This document shows, in pieces, positions 1 to 5,458 of a stretch of DNA of 6,453 nucleotides. A model generated the notes under the pieces. The model had not been told where the DNA came from, made no database searches, and saw only the letters and a list, made by a program, of their open reading frames with translations. The DNA is from Caulobacteraceae bacterium. Its GTDB lineage: Bacteria > Pseudomonadota > Alphaproteobacteria > Caulobacterales > Caulobacteraceae. The stretch is taken from assembly GCA_025351125.1 (NCBI GenBank), contig JANXWN010000470.1, forward strand, positions 1 through 6,453, written 5' to 3'. A program made the translations under genes and the position numbers. Each line of letters opens with the position of its first letter. Positions within the stretch are counted from its first letter, which is position 1.

Positions 1-924
1 AAGCCCGGCCTGCGCGTCGTCCTTCACTTCGGCGATGTCCCGGACCGAGCGGCCCGCTCGGTTTTTCTTGTCCAGGCTCGCGCCGCGACGGCGCAGCAAG
101 GCGGCGGTCCGCCAACGGCCCGCCGTGACGCTTTTCATCAAGGCCGTGTCGCCGTTCGCATCGGACGCGTCGATCGGGACCCCTTGCGCCAGCAAGTCCT
201 CCACCTCGGCGGTGCGACCGGCGGCGGCGGCGGCGCGGAGGCTTTGGGCCGGATCGACCGCCGACTTGGCGACGAAGGCAGACTGGCTTTGCGGGGCCGC
301 CCGCAGCGGCGCGTCTTCTCGGCGCGCCGTCTCTGACAGGACGGAATTTTCCGATGTCGGCGTGCGCGCGTCGGGCGGCGGCGCGGCGGCTCGACGGGCC
401 AGCGTCTCGTCGCGCGTGCCGTCGTCGCCGGCGCTCGCGGGATCGTTTGGCGCGATCTCGACTGGGGGGGGGGCAGGCGGCGGCGCGGGTTGCGGGGCGA
501 CGGCCAAGGCACGCGGTGAGGGAGCGGCCTTGTCGGCGACGCCCGCGACCGCGTTTTGGTCGCGCCTTTCATCGTCAGGTTGCAACCGGACCGCCGACGG
601 CGGCCTCGGTGCCGCATTGGTCGTGACCGCGCCGGCCGTCGCGGCGACGTTCGACGCCGGGGCCTCCGGCGGCGACAGCGGTTGCAGGCGGGACGCCAGA
701 AAAACGCTCAAGCCCACGACGCTGGCCGCCGCGAGCCAGCCGCCGTTGCGCCATTCCGCGCGATGCGGCGGCGGTGACGCGGTCGGTCGCGCGGTGACGT
801 CCTGCGCTACCTGCGCCAGCACCCGTGTGCGCCGCGCGGCGCGCGCTTGGTCGTCGGCGAGCAGGGATTCTGCGTCGGCGTAGGCCGTGTCGATCGGGTC
901 TTGCGGGTTTTCAGGATCAACCAT
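1..924 (-). CDS. Single-pass membrane protein with C-terminal ankyrin repeats, putative anti-sigma factor (3' end outside window)
   Basis: The frame is open over 308 codons from ATG 924 to the left edge with no stop, so the C-terminus is missing. Residues 1-62 are charged and predicted cytoplasmic. Residues 63-78 (Trp63 to Ser78) form one hydrophobic helix. Residues 80-225 are a Pro/Ala-rich, low-complexity linker. Residues 226-308 show ankyrin pattern: a first helix pair with DLLAQGVPIDASD, a second with NGDTALMKSV and ALLRRRGASLDKKN, and the start of a third (RAGRSVRDIA). The start overlaps the sigma factor stop by 8 nt and has AGAGG at 932-936, 7 nt upstream. Position after an ECF sigma gene and N-in, single-helix topology suggest a membrane anti-sigma factor with the ankyrin part outside the inner membrane. 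This is inference: there is no HxxxCxxC zinc motif and no cysteine in the visible 308 residues. It could instead be an envelope protein in the sigma regulon. Gene and domain are secure; the role is tentative. Confidence 0.8.
   Translation of the reverse strand, partial: MVDPENPQDPIDTAYADAESLLADDQARAARRTRVLAQVAQDVTARPTASPPPHRAEWRNGGWLAAASVVGLSVFLASRLQPLSPPEAPASNVAATAGAVTTNAAPRPPSAVRLQPDDERRDQNAVAGVADKAAPSPRALAVAPQPAPPPAPPPVEIAPNDPASAGDDGTRDETLARRAAAPPPDARTPTSENSVLSETARREDAPLRAAPQSQSAFVAKSAVDPAQSLRAAAAAGRTAEVEDLLAQGVPIDASDANGDTALMKSVTAGRWRTAALLRRRGASLDKKNRAGRSVRDIAEVKDDAQAGL
464..473. repeat. Homopolymer of ten G (C on the coding strand) inside the ankyrin protein gene
   Basis: Ten consecutive G on the plus strand read as C10 on the coding strand and encode part of an Ala-Pro-Pro-Pro segment near residues 151-154 of the linker. 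The reading frame is intact on both sides: the membrane helix lies upstream and the ankyrin repeats downstream. A change of one or two bases would remove the whole ankyrin domain. Tracts of this length are prone to slippage and also to sequencing error. Confidence 0.9.
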
Positions 925-1495
925 GGGCGGACCTCTGAGGGGACAATACTTGCTTCAACGTCGCGCGCGCGTAACGCAATCGACTTTTCGCGGTTTCGAC
1001 GCCGACGTCCGTCGCGTCGGCGATTTGGTCCAAGCTGAGACCGCCGCCGGCGAACAGCACGAAGGTCTCGCGCTGCACGACGGGCAGCCCCTCGACGGCG
1101 GCGACCAAAGTCCGCGCCAGCTCGCGGGTTTCCACAGCCTCCAGCGGTGTCGGCCCAGAATCCGCGACGTTCATCGCCGCGTCGTCGTCGCCCGAGGTCA
1201 AGAACGCCACCTTCTGTCGGCGAAAGTGGTCCCAAACCTTGTTGCGCGCGATGGTGAAGAGCCAAGCGCGGAACACCGCCTTGTTCGGGTCGAACGCGCT
1301 CGCCTTGCGCGCGACCGACACCCACGCCTCCTGATGGACGTCTTCCGCCGCGTCTCTGTGCGCTGCCCCCAGCATGCGCTGAACAAACAAAAAGCACGGG
1401 CGATCGTATCGGTCATACAGCCCCTCGAAGGCGGTTTGATCGCCTCGGGCGTAGGCGCGCAGCAAATCAGCGTCGTCGCAAGTAGCCGTGTCCAT
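917..1495 (-). CDS. ECF-type RNA polymerase sigma factor
   Basis: A 192-residue protein of normal size for an extracytoplasmic-function sigma factor, which directs RNA polymerase to a small set of stress or envelope promoters. Region 2 spans about residues 20-95, with the acidic DAAEDVHQEAWVSV segment (48-61) typical of region 2.2 and the FRAWLFTIARNKVWDHFRR stretch (75-93) of regions 2.3/2.4. A linker of about 30 residues leads to region 4 (about 128-185), whose helix-turn-helix is LSLDQIADATDVGVETAKSRL (in two parts, 153-163 and 164-173). There is no extra C-terminal SnoaL-like or other domain. ATG 1493-1495 is the only ATG near the N-terminus. The nearest good Shine-Dalgarno, GGAGG at 1521-1525, lies 25 nt upstream with a perfect hairpin between. 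It sits 42 nt after the secreted-protein gene and its stop overlaps the start of the ankyrin gene, so all three are probably one operon. The subgroup and target promoters cannot be assigned from sequence alone. Confidence 0.95.
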   Translation of the reverse strand: MDTATCDDADLLRAYARGDQTAFEGLYDRYDRPCFLFVQRMLGAAHRDAAEDVHQEAWVSVARKASAFDPNKAVFRAWLFTIARNKVWDHFRRQKVAFLTSGDDDAAMNVADSGPTPLEAVETRELARTLVAAVEGLPVVQRETFVLFAGGGLSLDQIADATDVGVETAKSRLRYARATLKQVLSPQRSAHG

Positions 1496-1519
1496 CGGCG
1501 GCCAGTCTAGCCGCCGATG
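1493..1519 (-). promoter_or_regulatory. Perfect hairpin covering the sigma factor start codon
   Basis: On the coding strand CATCGGCGGC (1519-1510) and GCCGCCGATG (1502-1493) are exact reverse complements around a 7-nt loop, TAGACTG. The last three bases of the 3' arm are the sigma factor ATG. The stem begins 1 nt after the GGAGG ribosome site (1521-1525). No T-run follows, so it is not a standard terminator. It may mask the start codon, or bring the distant ribosome site closer to it. The structure is seen directly; the function is inferred. Confidence 0.6.
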
Positions 1520-1520
1520 A

Positions 1521-1525
1521 CCTCC
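1521..1525 (-). promoter_or_regulatory. Ribosome binding site at unusual distance from sigma factor start
   Basis: GGAGG on the coding strand, 25 nt upstream of ATG 1495, whereas 5-9 nt is usual. Nothing closer resembles a Shine-Dalgarno, and the in-frame codons between contain no ATG, GTG or TTG. If the intervening 27-nt hairpin folds, the linear distance is hidden, although the start codon is then base-paired. Confidence 0.45.
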
Positions 1526-1537
1526 GGACGCAAAGGA

Positions 1538-2482
1538 TCAACGGTCGTCGGGTGGATCGGGCACGAACTGCGGCGGGGACGGACTGTTCGGGAACGGCCG
1601 CGGCCGGTGGTAGGCGTAAGGCGAAGCGGGGATGACGCCGAGGGCCGCCAGATTGGCGTAGGTGTCGTATTCGATTAGCCGCACGCTCAGGGGTCGCCGC
1701 GTCGACCGCTCGAAGATCGTATCCTCCGTCACCGCCCATTCGCGGGCGCCGTGAGCGGTCCCGAGCTTTTCATCTTGGGGCGCCGAGGCGTAGTCGTCCG
1801 TAGAACCGTACGGCTGGGCTTGGCTCTGCGACGAAGACGTCGCGCGGGCCTCGCTGCGCGCCGACGGCGGGGCCGCTTTGGCCAAGGCGCTCGGGGCCGC
1901 CGGCGACGGGCGATCAAATCCCGCGGCGGCGCCGGAAGAGCTCAGGGACTCCCGATCACGCAAAATGGGCGGTGATCGGTAAACCGGCGCACGATAAACC
2001 GCTCGCTCGCGGAACACCGCCATGCCGATCACGCCGACGTCGTCGGGTCGACCCGTGCGCGCGGCGTAGGATTGCGGCAAGGGCGCGAATTGAAAGGCGG
2101 CGATCTCGGTATGGCTCTTGCGCCAACCGTTCAAATCGTAGGAACTCCACGGATCGAGCACATAGCCGTTTTGATTGTAGTTCGCCGTCTCGCCGGTGAC
2201 GATATTCACCCCGTCCACCGACAAAACCACCATCACCCGCCCGGCGGTATGGTTAACCACCCGCAGGCCGTACCGCGCGCCCGGCTGACCGGCGACATAC
2301 AGCCTGCCGTCGTGAGCATAGGTGCGCAGCACCCGCCCGCTCTCACGATCAACGATCGTCAAGTCCACCAAGTCAGGGCCGGCGATAGCCGTTCCCGCGC
2401 ATGCGACGCAAAGCATCGCCGCCATCGATAGCAATACCGTCCGCCGCAGGGGCGTGGCGGTGGGCTTGTCGTTTGTCGTCAT
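1538..2482 (-). CDS. Secreted protein of unknown function, first gene of the sigma factor operon
   Basis: I cannot name this family. The 314-residue product starts at ATG 2480-2482, chosen because AAGGAGG (2488-2494) lies 5 nt upstream; an in-frame ATG at 2506 lacks such a site. Residues 12-34 are a signal peptide: Arg13-Arg14, a hydrophobic core, and an AIA cleavage site before Gly35. Its cysteines do not fit a lipobox. Residues 35-160 look like a beta-rich folded domain with patterns such as YGLRVVNHTAGRVMVVLSVDG, GYVLDPWSSYDLNGWRK and SYAARTGRPDDVGVIG. Residues 161-235 are a Ser/Ala/Pro-rich linker. Residues 240-283 form a second conserved-looking block (LGTAHGAREW, FERSTRRP, YDTYANLAALGVIP), followed by a Pro-rich tail. 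From memory, similar two-block proteins occur beside ECF sigma genes in other Proteobacteria, but I could not check this. It is probably periplasmic or surface-exposed, and may be a target or a signal-sensing partner of the sigma factor. Confidence 0.85.
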   Translation of the reverse strand: MTTNDKPTATPLRRTVLLSMAAMLCVACAGTAIAGPDLVDLTIVDRESGRVLRTYAHDGRLYVAGQPGARYGLRVVNHTAGRVMVVLSVDGVNIVTGETANYNQNGYVLDPWSSYDLNGWRKSHTEIAAFQFAPLPQSYAARTGRPDDVGVIGMAVFRERAVYRAPVYRSPPILRDRESLSSSGAAAGFDRPSPAAPSALAKAAPPSARSEARATSSSQSQAQPYGSTDDYASAPQDEKLGTAHGAREWAVTEDTIFERSTRRPLSVRLIEYDTYANLAALGVIPASPYAYHRPRPFPNSPSPPQFVPDPPDDR

Positions 2483-2660
2483 GTGTGCCTCCTTGATCTT
2501 ACACATCGACGACTACGGGCTGGACCGGCGAACGGGGTTAAACACGGGGCGATTATTTTCGCCGTTAGACCGATTTATCGCGCCGCTCCTCTATCGCCTA
2601 CGGGCGTGGTGGCCCATCTCTGCGAACAAGGGCGGCATCACGCAGAGGAGAACGCGCGCC
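2483..2660. other. Divergent intergenic region
   Basis: The 178 nt separate the start of the minus-strand cassette from the plus-strand DUF427 gene, so they should hold promoters in both directions. The segment 2536-2580 is the most AT-rich part and contains the candidate minus-strand promoter. For the plus strand I see a ribosome site (GAGGAG, 2645-2650) but no convincing -35/-10 pair. No small open frame with its own ribosome site was evident. Confidence 0.6.
2544..2570 (-). promoter_or_regulatory. Possible ECF-type promoter of the three-gene cassette
   Basis: On the minus strand GTCTAAC (2570-2564) is followed after 17 nt by CGT (2546-2544). An AAC box and a CGT box spaced 16-17 nt apart are common in ECF sigma promoters, and ECF operons are often autoregulated. 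A start site just downstream would give a leader of about 55 nt before ATG 2482. A small inverted repeat, GGCGA / TCGCC around AAATAA, lies between the boxes. The motif is short and could be chance. Confidence 0.3.
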
Positions 2661-3029
2661 ATGGACGTCGTCAAAACGCCCGGACCGGACCACCCCATCA
2701 CCGTCGAGCGCCATACGGGCCGCTTGCAGGCCCGGTTCCGCGGCCAGGTCGTGGCCGATAGCGCCGAGGTGTTGATGCTCAAAGAGGCCCACTACAAAGA
2801 GGTCGCATATTTTCCGCGAGCGGACGTCGATATGAACCTCCTCACCCCTTCGGATTTGGACACTTATTGCCCGTACAAAGGTCACGCCGGATATTTTTCC
2901 ATAGCCGCCGCCGATACGACCGCCGAGAACGCCGTCTGGACCTATGACACCCCTCATCCCGCCATGCGCGAGATCGCGGGGCATCTGGCCTTCTACCCCA
3001 ACTTGGTCGAGGTGGCCGCCGCGATCTGA
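2661..3029 (+). CDS. DUF427 domain protein
   Basis: A 122-residue cytoplasmic protein made of a single DUF427 (NTP_transf_9) domain. Recognisable features are an AEVLML segment (residues 35-40), the YFPRADVD motif (50-57), TYCPYKGHAGYFS (68-80) with its conserved CPYKG core, a VWTYDTPHP stretch (92-100) and the HLAFYPNLVEV end (108-118). The family folds as a small beta-barrel; its biochemical role is not established. The ATG at 2661 is preceded by GAGGAG 10 nt upstream and matches the family's usual N-terminus. The open frame extends further upstream to 2322, but that part runs through the divergent gene and was rejected. The gene is 80 nt before the ArsR gene and diverges from the sigma cassette; no functional link to either is visible. 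Confidence 0.93.
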   Translation: MDVVKTPGPDHPITVERHTGRLQARFRGQVVADSAEVLMLKEAHYKEVAYFPRADVDMNLLTPSDLDTYCPYKGHAGYFSIAAADTTAENAVWTYDTPHPAMREIAGHLAFYPNLVEVAAAI

Positions 3030-3073
3030 CGCTTGTTCGATTTCTTGCGGTTCGGCGGCGCGGGACTTCGGAG

Positions 3074-3127
3074 TTTGACATGCAACCATTAAGTTGCCTA
3101 TTTTGACATATGCAACTGAATGGTTAC
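3074..3127 (+). promoter_or_regulatory. Promoter with two tandem palindromic operators at the ArsR gene start
   Basis: A sigma-70-like promoter is visible: TTGACA at 3075-3080, an 18-nt spacer, then TATTTT at 3099-3104. Site 1 (3082-3097) is GCAACC-ATTA-AGTTGC, lying in the spacer. Site 2 (3112-3127) is GCAACT-GAAT-GGTTAC, overlapping the start codon. Both are preceded by TTTGACAT, and their starts are 30 bp apart, about three helical turns. Together the arms also form a larger inverted repeat (3084-3097 with 3112-3125, 13 of 14 matched). This is a natural place for repression by the adjacent ArsR-type protein. The predicted transcription start falls at or next to the ATG, and there is no Shine-Dalgarno, suggesting a leaderless transcript. 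Confidence 0.6.
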
Positions 3128-3457
3128 AGGACCATCGATGACGACGTCGTCTTTCGCGCCTTGGCCGATCCGAGCCGCCGTCGGCTGCTGGACGGATTGC
3201 AGGCGCAAGGCGGCCAGACCCTCGGCGGTTTGACCTCGGGTTTGTCGATGACGCGTCAGGCGGTCGCCAAGCATTTGGACATTCTGGAACGCGCGAATCT
3301 CGTCTCGTCGCGCCGCTGCGGTCGCGAAAAACTGCATTTTATCAATCCTATACCGATCAACGCCATCGCCGAACGTTGGATCAGCAAGTTCGATCAACCC
3401 CACGTGGCAGCACTCTCCGCCCTCAAACAGACCCTCGAAGGAGAGTTCGATGACTGA
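3110..3457 (+). CDS. ArsR-family winged-helix transcriptional repressor
   Basis: A 115-residue DNA-binding protein of typical ArsR size. The N-terminal FRALADPSRRRLLDGL (residues 15-30) is the family hallmark. The helix-turn-helix covers about 36-65, with recognition helix MTRQAVAKHLDILERANL (47-64) and a wing at 66-79. It has one cysteine (Cys70) and lacks the ELCVCDL metal-binding motif, so it is unlikely to be an arsenic or metal sensor. It belongs rather with the metal-independent ArsR proteins that are paired with SRPBCC genes. ATG 3110 is used because the frame has no better start, although no ribosome site precedes it. Its stop overlaps the SRPBCC start by 8 nt, so the two are translated together. 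It is probably autoregulated through the palindromes at its own promoter; the inducing ligand is unknown. Confidence 0.94.
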   Translation: MQLNGYRTIDDDVVFRALADPSRRRLLDGLQAQGGQTLGGLTSGLSMTRQAVAKHLDILERANLVSSRRCGREKLHFINPIPINAIAERWISKFDQPHVAALSALKQTLEGEFDD

Positions 3458-4007
3458 CCCGGTTGAAAGCCGTTTCGTATACGTCACCTACATCCGCAGC
3501 ACGCCGCCGAAGCTCTGGGCGGCGTTGACGACCTCGGACGTCGCCGAGCAGTATTGGCTGGCCAACCGGCCCGAAGCGGATTGGAAACTGGGCGGCGCCT
3601 GGTCGCTGGTCTTTCCGGGCGAGCGCGTGGCCGACACGGGCGAAATCGTCGAATTCGAGCCGGAAAAGCGCCTTGCCATTCGCTGGCTCAACGAATTCAT
3701 GCCGGAGATGAAGGCGGAAGGCTGGTCGCTGTGCGTCATGGAGATCGAGCCTGCGGGCGAGGCGGTCAAGCTTACCGTGACTCACACCATGCCGCGCGAA
3801 AGGTCGAAATTCATCGGCGCGGTTTCGGGCGGCTGGCCGCAAATACTCTCGAACCTCAAGTCCTTGCTGGAAACCGGCACGGTCGTGATGACCCGGGAGT
3901 TCCTTAGCCGGGCGGAGAGATGGCCAGACGCCAGCGCGCGAAATAGGCGGTCAACGCCGCCGAGTCCGGCTCGCCGCTCGCGAGCGCCACATGCCCGTCG
4001 GGTCTGA
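3450..4007 (+). CDS. SRPBCC / AHSA1-like protein with read-through C-terminal tail
   Basis: Residues 1 to about 145 form an SRPBCC (START-like) domain of the AHSA1 type, a hydrophobic ligand-binding fold: the N-terminal strand FVYVTYIRSTPPKLWAALT (9-27), WKLGGAWSLVF (45-55), GEIVEFEPEKRLAIRWL (64-80), LTVTHTM (108-114) and the closing helix GGWPQILSNLKSLLETG (127-143). AAGGAG at 3438-3443 sits 6 nt before the ATG, inside the ArsR gene. Such pairs usually form a two-gene operon in which the repressor controls the SRPBCC gene. Relatives commonly end shortly after LLETG. Here the frame continues to 185 residues, and residues 152-185 are Arg/Pro/Ser-rich sequence antisense to the end of the monooxygenase gene. 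The tail looks like read-through after loss of the original stop, or is due to a sequence error. The ligand and reaction are unknown. Confidence 0.88.
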   Translation: MTDPVESRFVYVTYIRSTPPKLWAALTTSDVAEQYWLANRPEADWKLGGAWSLVFPGERVADTGEIVEFEPEKRLAIRWLNEFMPEMKAEGWSLCVMEIEPAGEAVKLTVTHTMPRERSKFIGAVSGGWPQILSNLKSLLETGTVVMTREFLSRAERWPDASARNRRSTPPSPARRSRAPHARRV

Positions 4008-5451
4008 CGAGATACACCGCGCCTCGCTTCAAGCCGGCCGTGGCGGCGCGCGTCGACCAAGCCAAGACGTGCAACGGCACGTCCGCGACCGCCAAGGCGT
4101 CCAAGACCTCCGTCGACGGTTCGCCGTAGACGTGCGCCTGCCAGCGACAAGTTCGCAGTGACGCGAAATTATCCGTCGCGCCGTCCGCCGCCGCCACCCA
4201 AGGCAGACGATCGCCGGCACGGATACAACCGGCGCGGCCCTCGCTCAAGGCGCTGTCCCGATAGGCGATGCGGATCTGCGAGACGACTTCGAACAGCGCG
4301 CGGCGACCGGCGGCGAAACGCGTTACGGCTCGCAGGACGCGCGGCGCCAAAAGCGTACGGATCAGCCGTCCGACCACGCCCGTGCCGACGATGCCTTGAA
4401 ACGCCCGATCCGTGCTCGCGACCAAGGCGCGGGCGAAAGGAATCCGTTCGGTCTCGTAGGTGTCGAGCACCGCCGGATCGATCGTACCTTTAATCGTCAG
4501 CGCCAGTTTCCAAGCCAGATTGAACGCGTCGCCAATGCCGGTGTTCATGCCCTGACCACCGGCTGGACTGTGCACGTGGCCGGCGTCGCCGGCGAGAAAA
4601 CATCGCCCGACCCTGAAGCGCGACGCGACGCGATGGTGCACGTGATAGGTGGAAAACCAGTTTACTTGGTCAATACGCAAGCCCAACAAGCGCTCGACCA
4701 GCGGGCGCACGGCCTCGATGGTCGGCGGACTGTCAGGTGGCGCCCCATCGGCCGCTGAACTGGACGGCAAGACGCCCACCAGCCGGCGCGCGCCGCGCGA
4801 GCGCACTGGCATCATCAGCACGAAGCCGTCGGCGTCCAGACTGACGCTCAGGTCGTCGATGCCCGCTCCTCCGGCCATGACGTCGGCGACATAGAAAATT
4901 TGATCATACGTCCCCCCGGGAAACGCGATCCTCAGGCTCTCGCGCACCCGGCTGTGCACGCCGTCGCAGCCGACGAGGTAAGCGACGCGGACGGTCTCGC
5001 GGGCGCCGTCGGCATGGCTCAAAACGACCGTCACGCCCGCGCCGTCCTGTGCCAGATCGGCGAGGGCGACGTTCCACTCGACGACAACGCCGCCCGCTTT
5101 CAATTGCTCGATCAGGAAACGCTCGTGGTCGTCTTGCGGGAACACCAGAACAAACGGGTAGGGGCTGAGACCGGCCCCCATATCGGCGAAATCGACACGG
5201 GCGCGGTCGCGTCCACCTCCGCGCATGCGGATGGTCCGCACCTGAACGCCGCGCGCCACGGCGTCGTCGGCAAATCCGAGCTGACGATAAACCTCCAAGG
5301 TCCGCGCATGCACCGCGAGGGCCCGGGACGCTTGGCCCGAGCCCGAAGCGCGATCGATAATGCGAAACCGTACGCCTTGACGCGCGAGGCTTAAGGCCAA
5401 AACCAATCCGGTCGGCCCGGCGCCGACGATCAGAACGTCGGTGTCGGTCAT
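3904..5451 (-). CDS. FAD-dependent aromatic-ring monooxygenase, PheA/TfdB type
   Basis: A 515-residue group A flavoprotein hydroxylase (FAD_binding_3 family), expected to use NAD(P)H and O2 to hydroxylate a phenolic or polyketide-like aromatic substrate. The Rossmann motif GAGPTG is at residues 10-15, with the acidic strand end at Asp34. The DG motif (CDGVHSRVR, 162-170) links FAD and NAD(P)H binding. The GD motif lies at 288-289 within FLAGDAGHVHSPAGGQG, followed by GMNTGIGDAFNLAWKL (301-316), which contacts FAD. Residues about 405-515 are the thioredoxin-like C-terminal domain of the phenol hydroxylase group (AGDRLPWV, then YLVRPDGHVALAS). No signal peptide or membrane helix; cytoplasmic. 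ATG 5451 follows a GAGGGGA ribosome site that overlaps the stop of the upstream gene; only 7 nt separate them, so the two genes are very likely co-transcribed. Substrate cannot be deduced. Its 3' end overlaps the opposing SRPBCC frame by 104 bp. Confidence 0.95.
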   Translation of the reverse strand: MTDTDVLIVGAGPTGLVLALSLARQGVRFRIIDRASGSGQASRALAVHARTLEVYRQLGFADDAVARGVQVRTIRMRGGGRDRARVDFADMGAGLSPYPFVLVFPQDDHERFLIEQLKAGGVVVEWNVALADLAQDGAGVTVVLSHADGARETVRVAYLVGCDGVHSRVRESLRIAFPGGTYDQIFYVADVMAGGAGIDDLSVSLDADGFVLMMPVRSRGARRLVGVLPSSSAADGAPPDSPPTIEAVRPLVERLLGLRIDQVNWFSTYHVHHRVASRFRVGRCFLAGDAGHVHSPAGGQGMNTGIGDAFNLAWKLALTIKGTIDPAVLDTYETERIPFARALVASTDRAFQGIVGTGVVGRLIRTLLAPRVLRAVTRFAAGRRALFEVVSQIRIAYRDSALSEGRAGCIRAGDRLPWVAAADGATDNFASLRTCRWQAHVYGEPSTEVLDALAVADVPLHVLAWSTRAATAGLKRGAVYLVRPDGHVALASGEPDSAALTAYFARWRLAISPPG

Positions 5452-5458
5452 GGTCCCC

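Noticed and set aside
35..883. Long plus-strand open frame of 282 codons
   Set aside because: It lies antisense to the ankyrin protein gene, has composition typical of shadow frames in GC-rich DNA, and shows no domain; the minus-strand frame has clear ankyrin and membrane features and overlaps the sigma gene correctly.
807..1397. Minus-strand open frame of 196 codons across the sigma and ankyrin genes
   Set aside because: It is out of frame with the sigma factor, Arg/Gly-rich and without any recognisable motif; the sigma frame has full region 2 and region 4 signatures.
1493..1519. Hairpin as an intrinsic terminator after the secreted-protein gene
   Set aside because: The stem is GC-rich but is followed by the sigma coding sequence with no T-run, and it contains the sigma start codon.
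2322..2660. Upstream extension of the DUF427 frame
   Set aside because: It would overlap the 5' end of the secreted-protein gene, adds no conserved sequence, and the ATG at 2661 has its own ribosome site and the normal family length.
3030..3073. Possible terminator between DUF427 and ArsR genes
   Set aside because: No stem followed by a T-run could be found; the short GC-rich repeats there do not form a convincing hairpin.
4900..5394. Plus-strand open frame of 164 codons within the monooxygenase gene
   Set aside because: It is antisense to the FAD-binding region of a well-supported gene and has no motif or ribosome site of its own.
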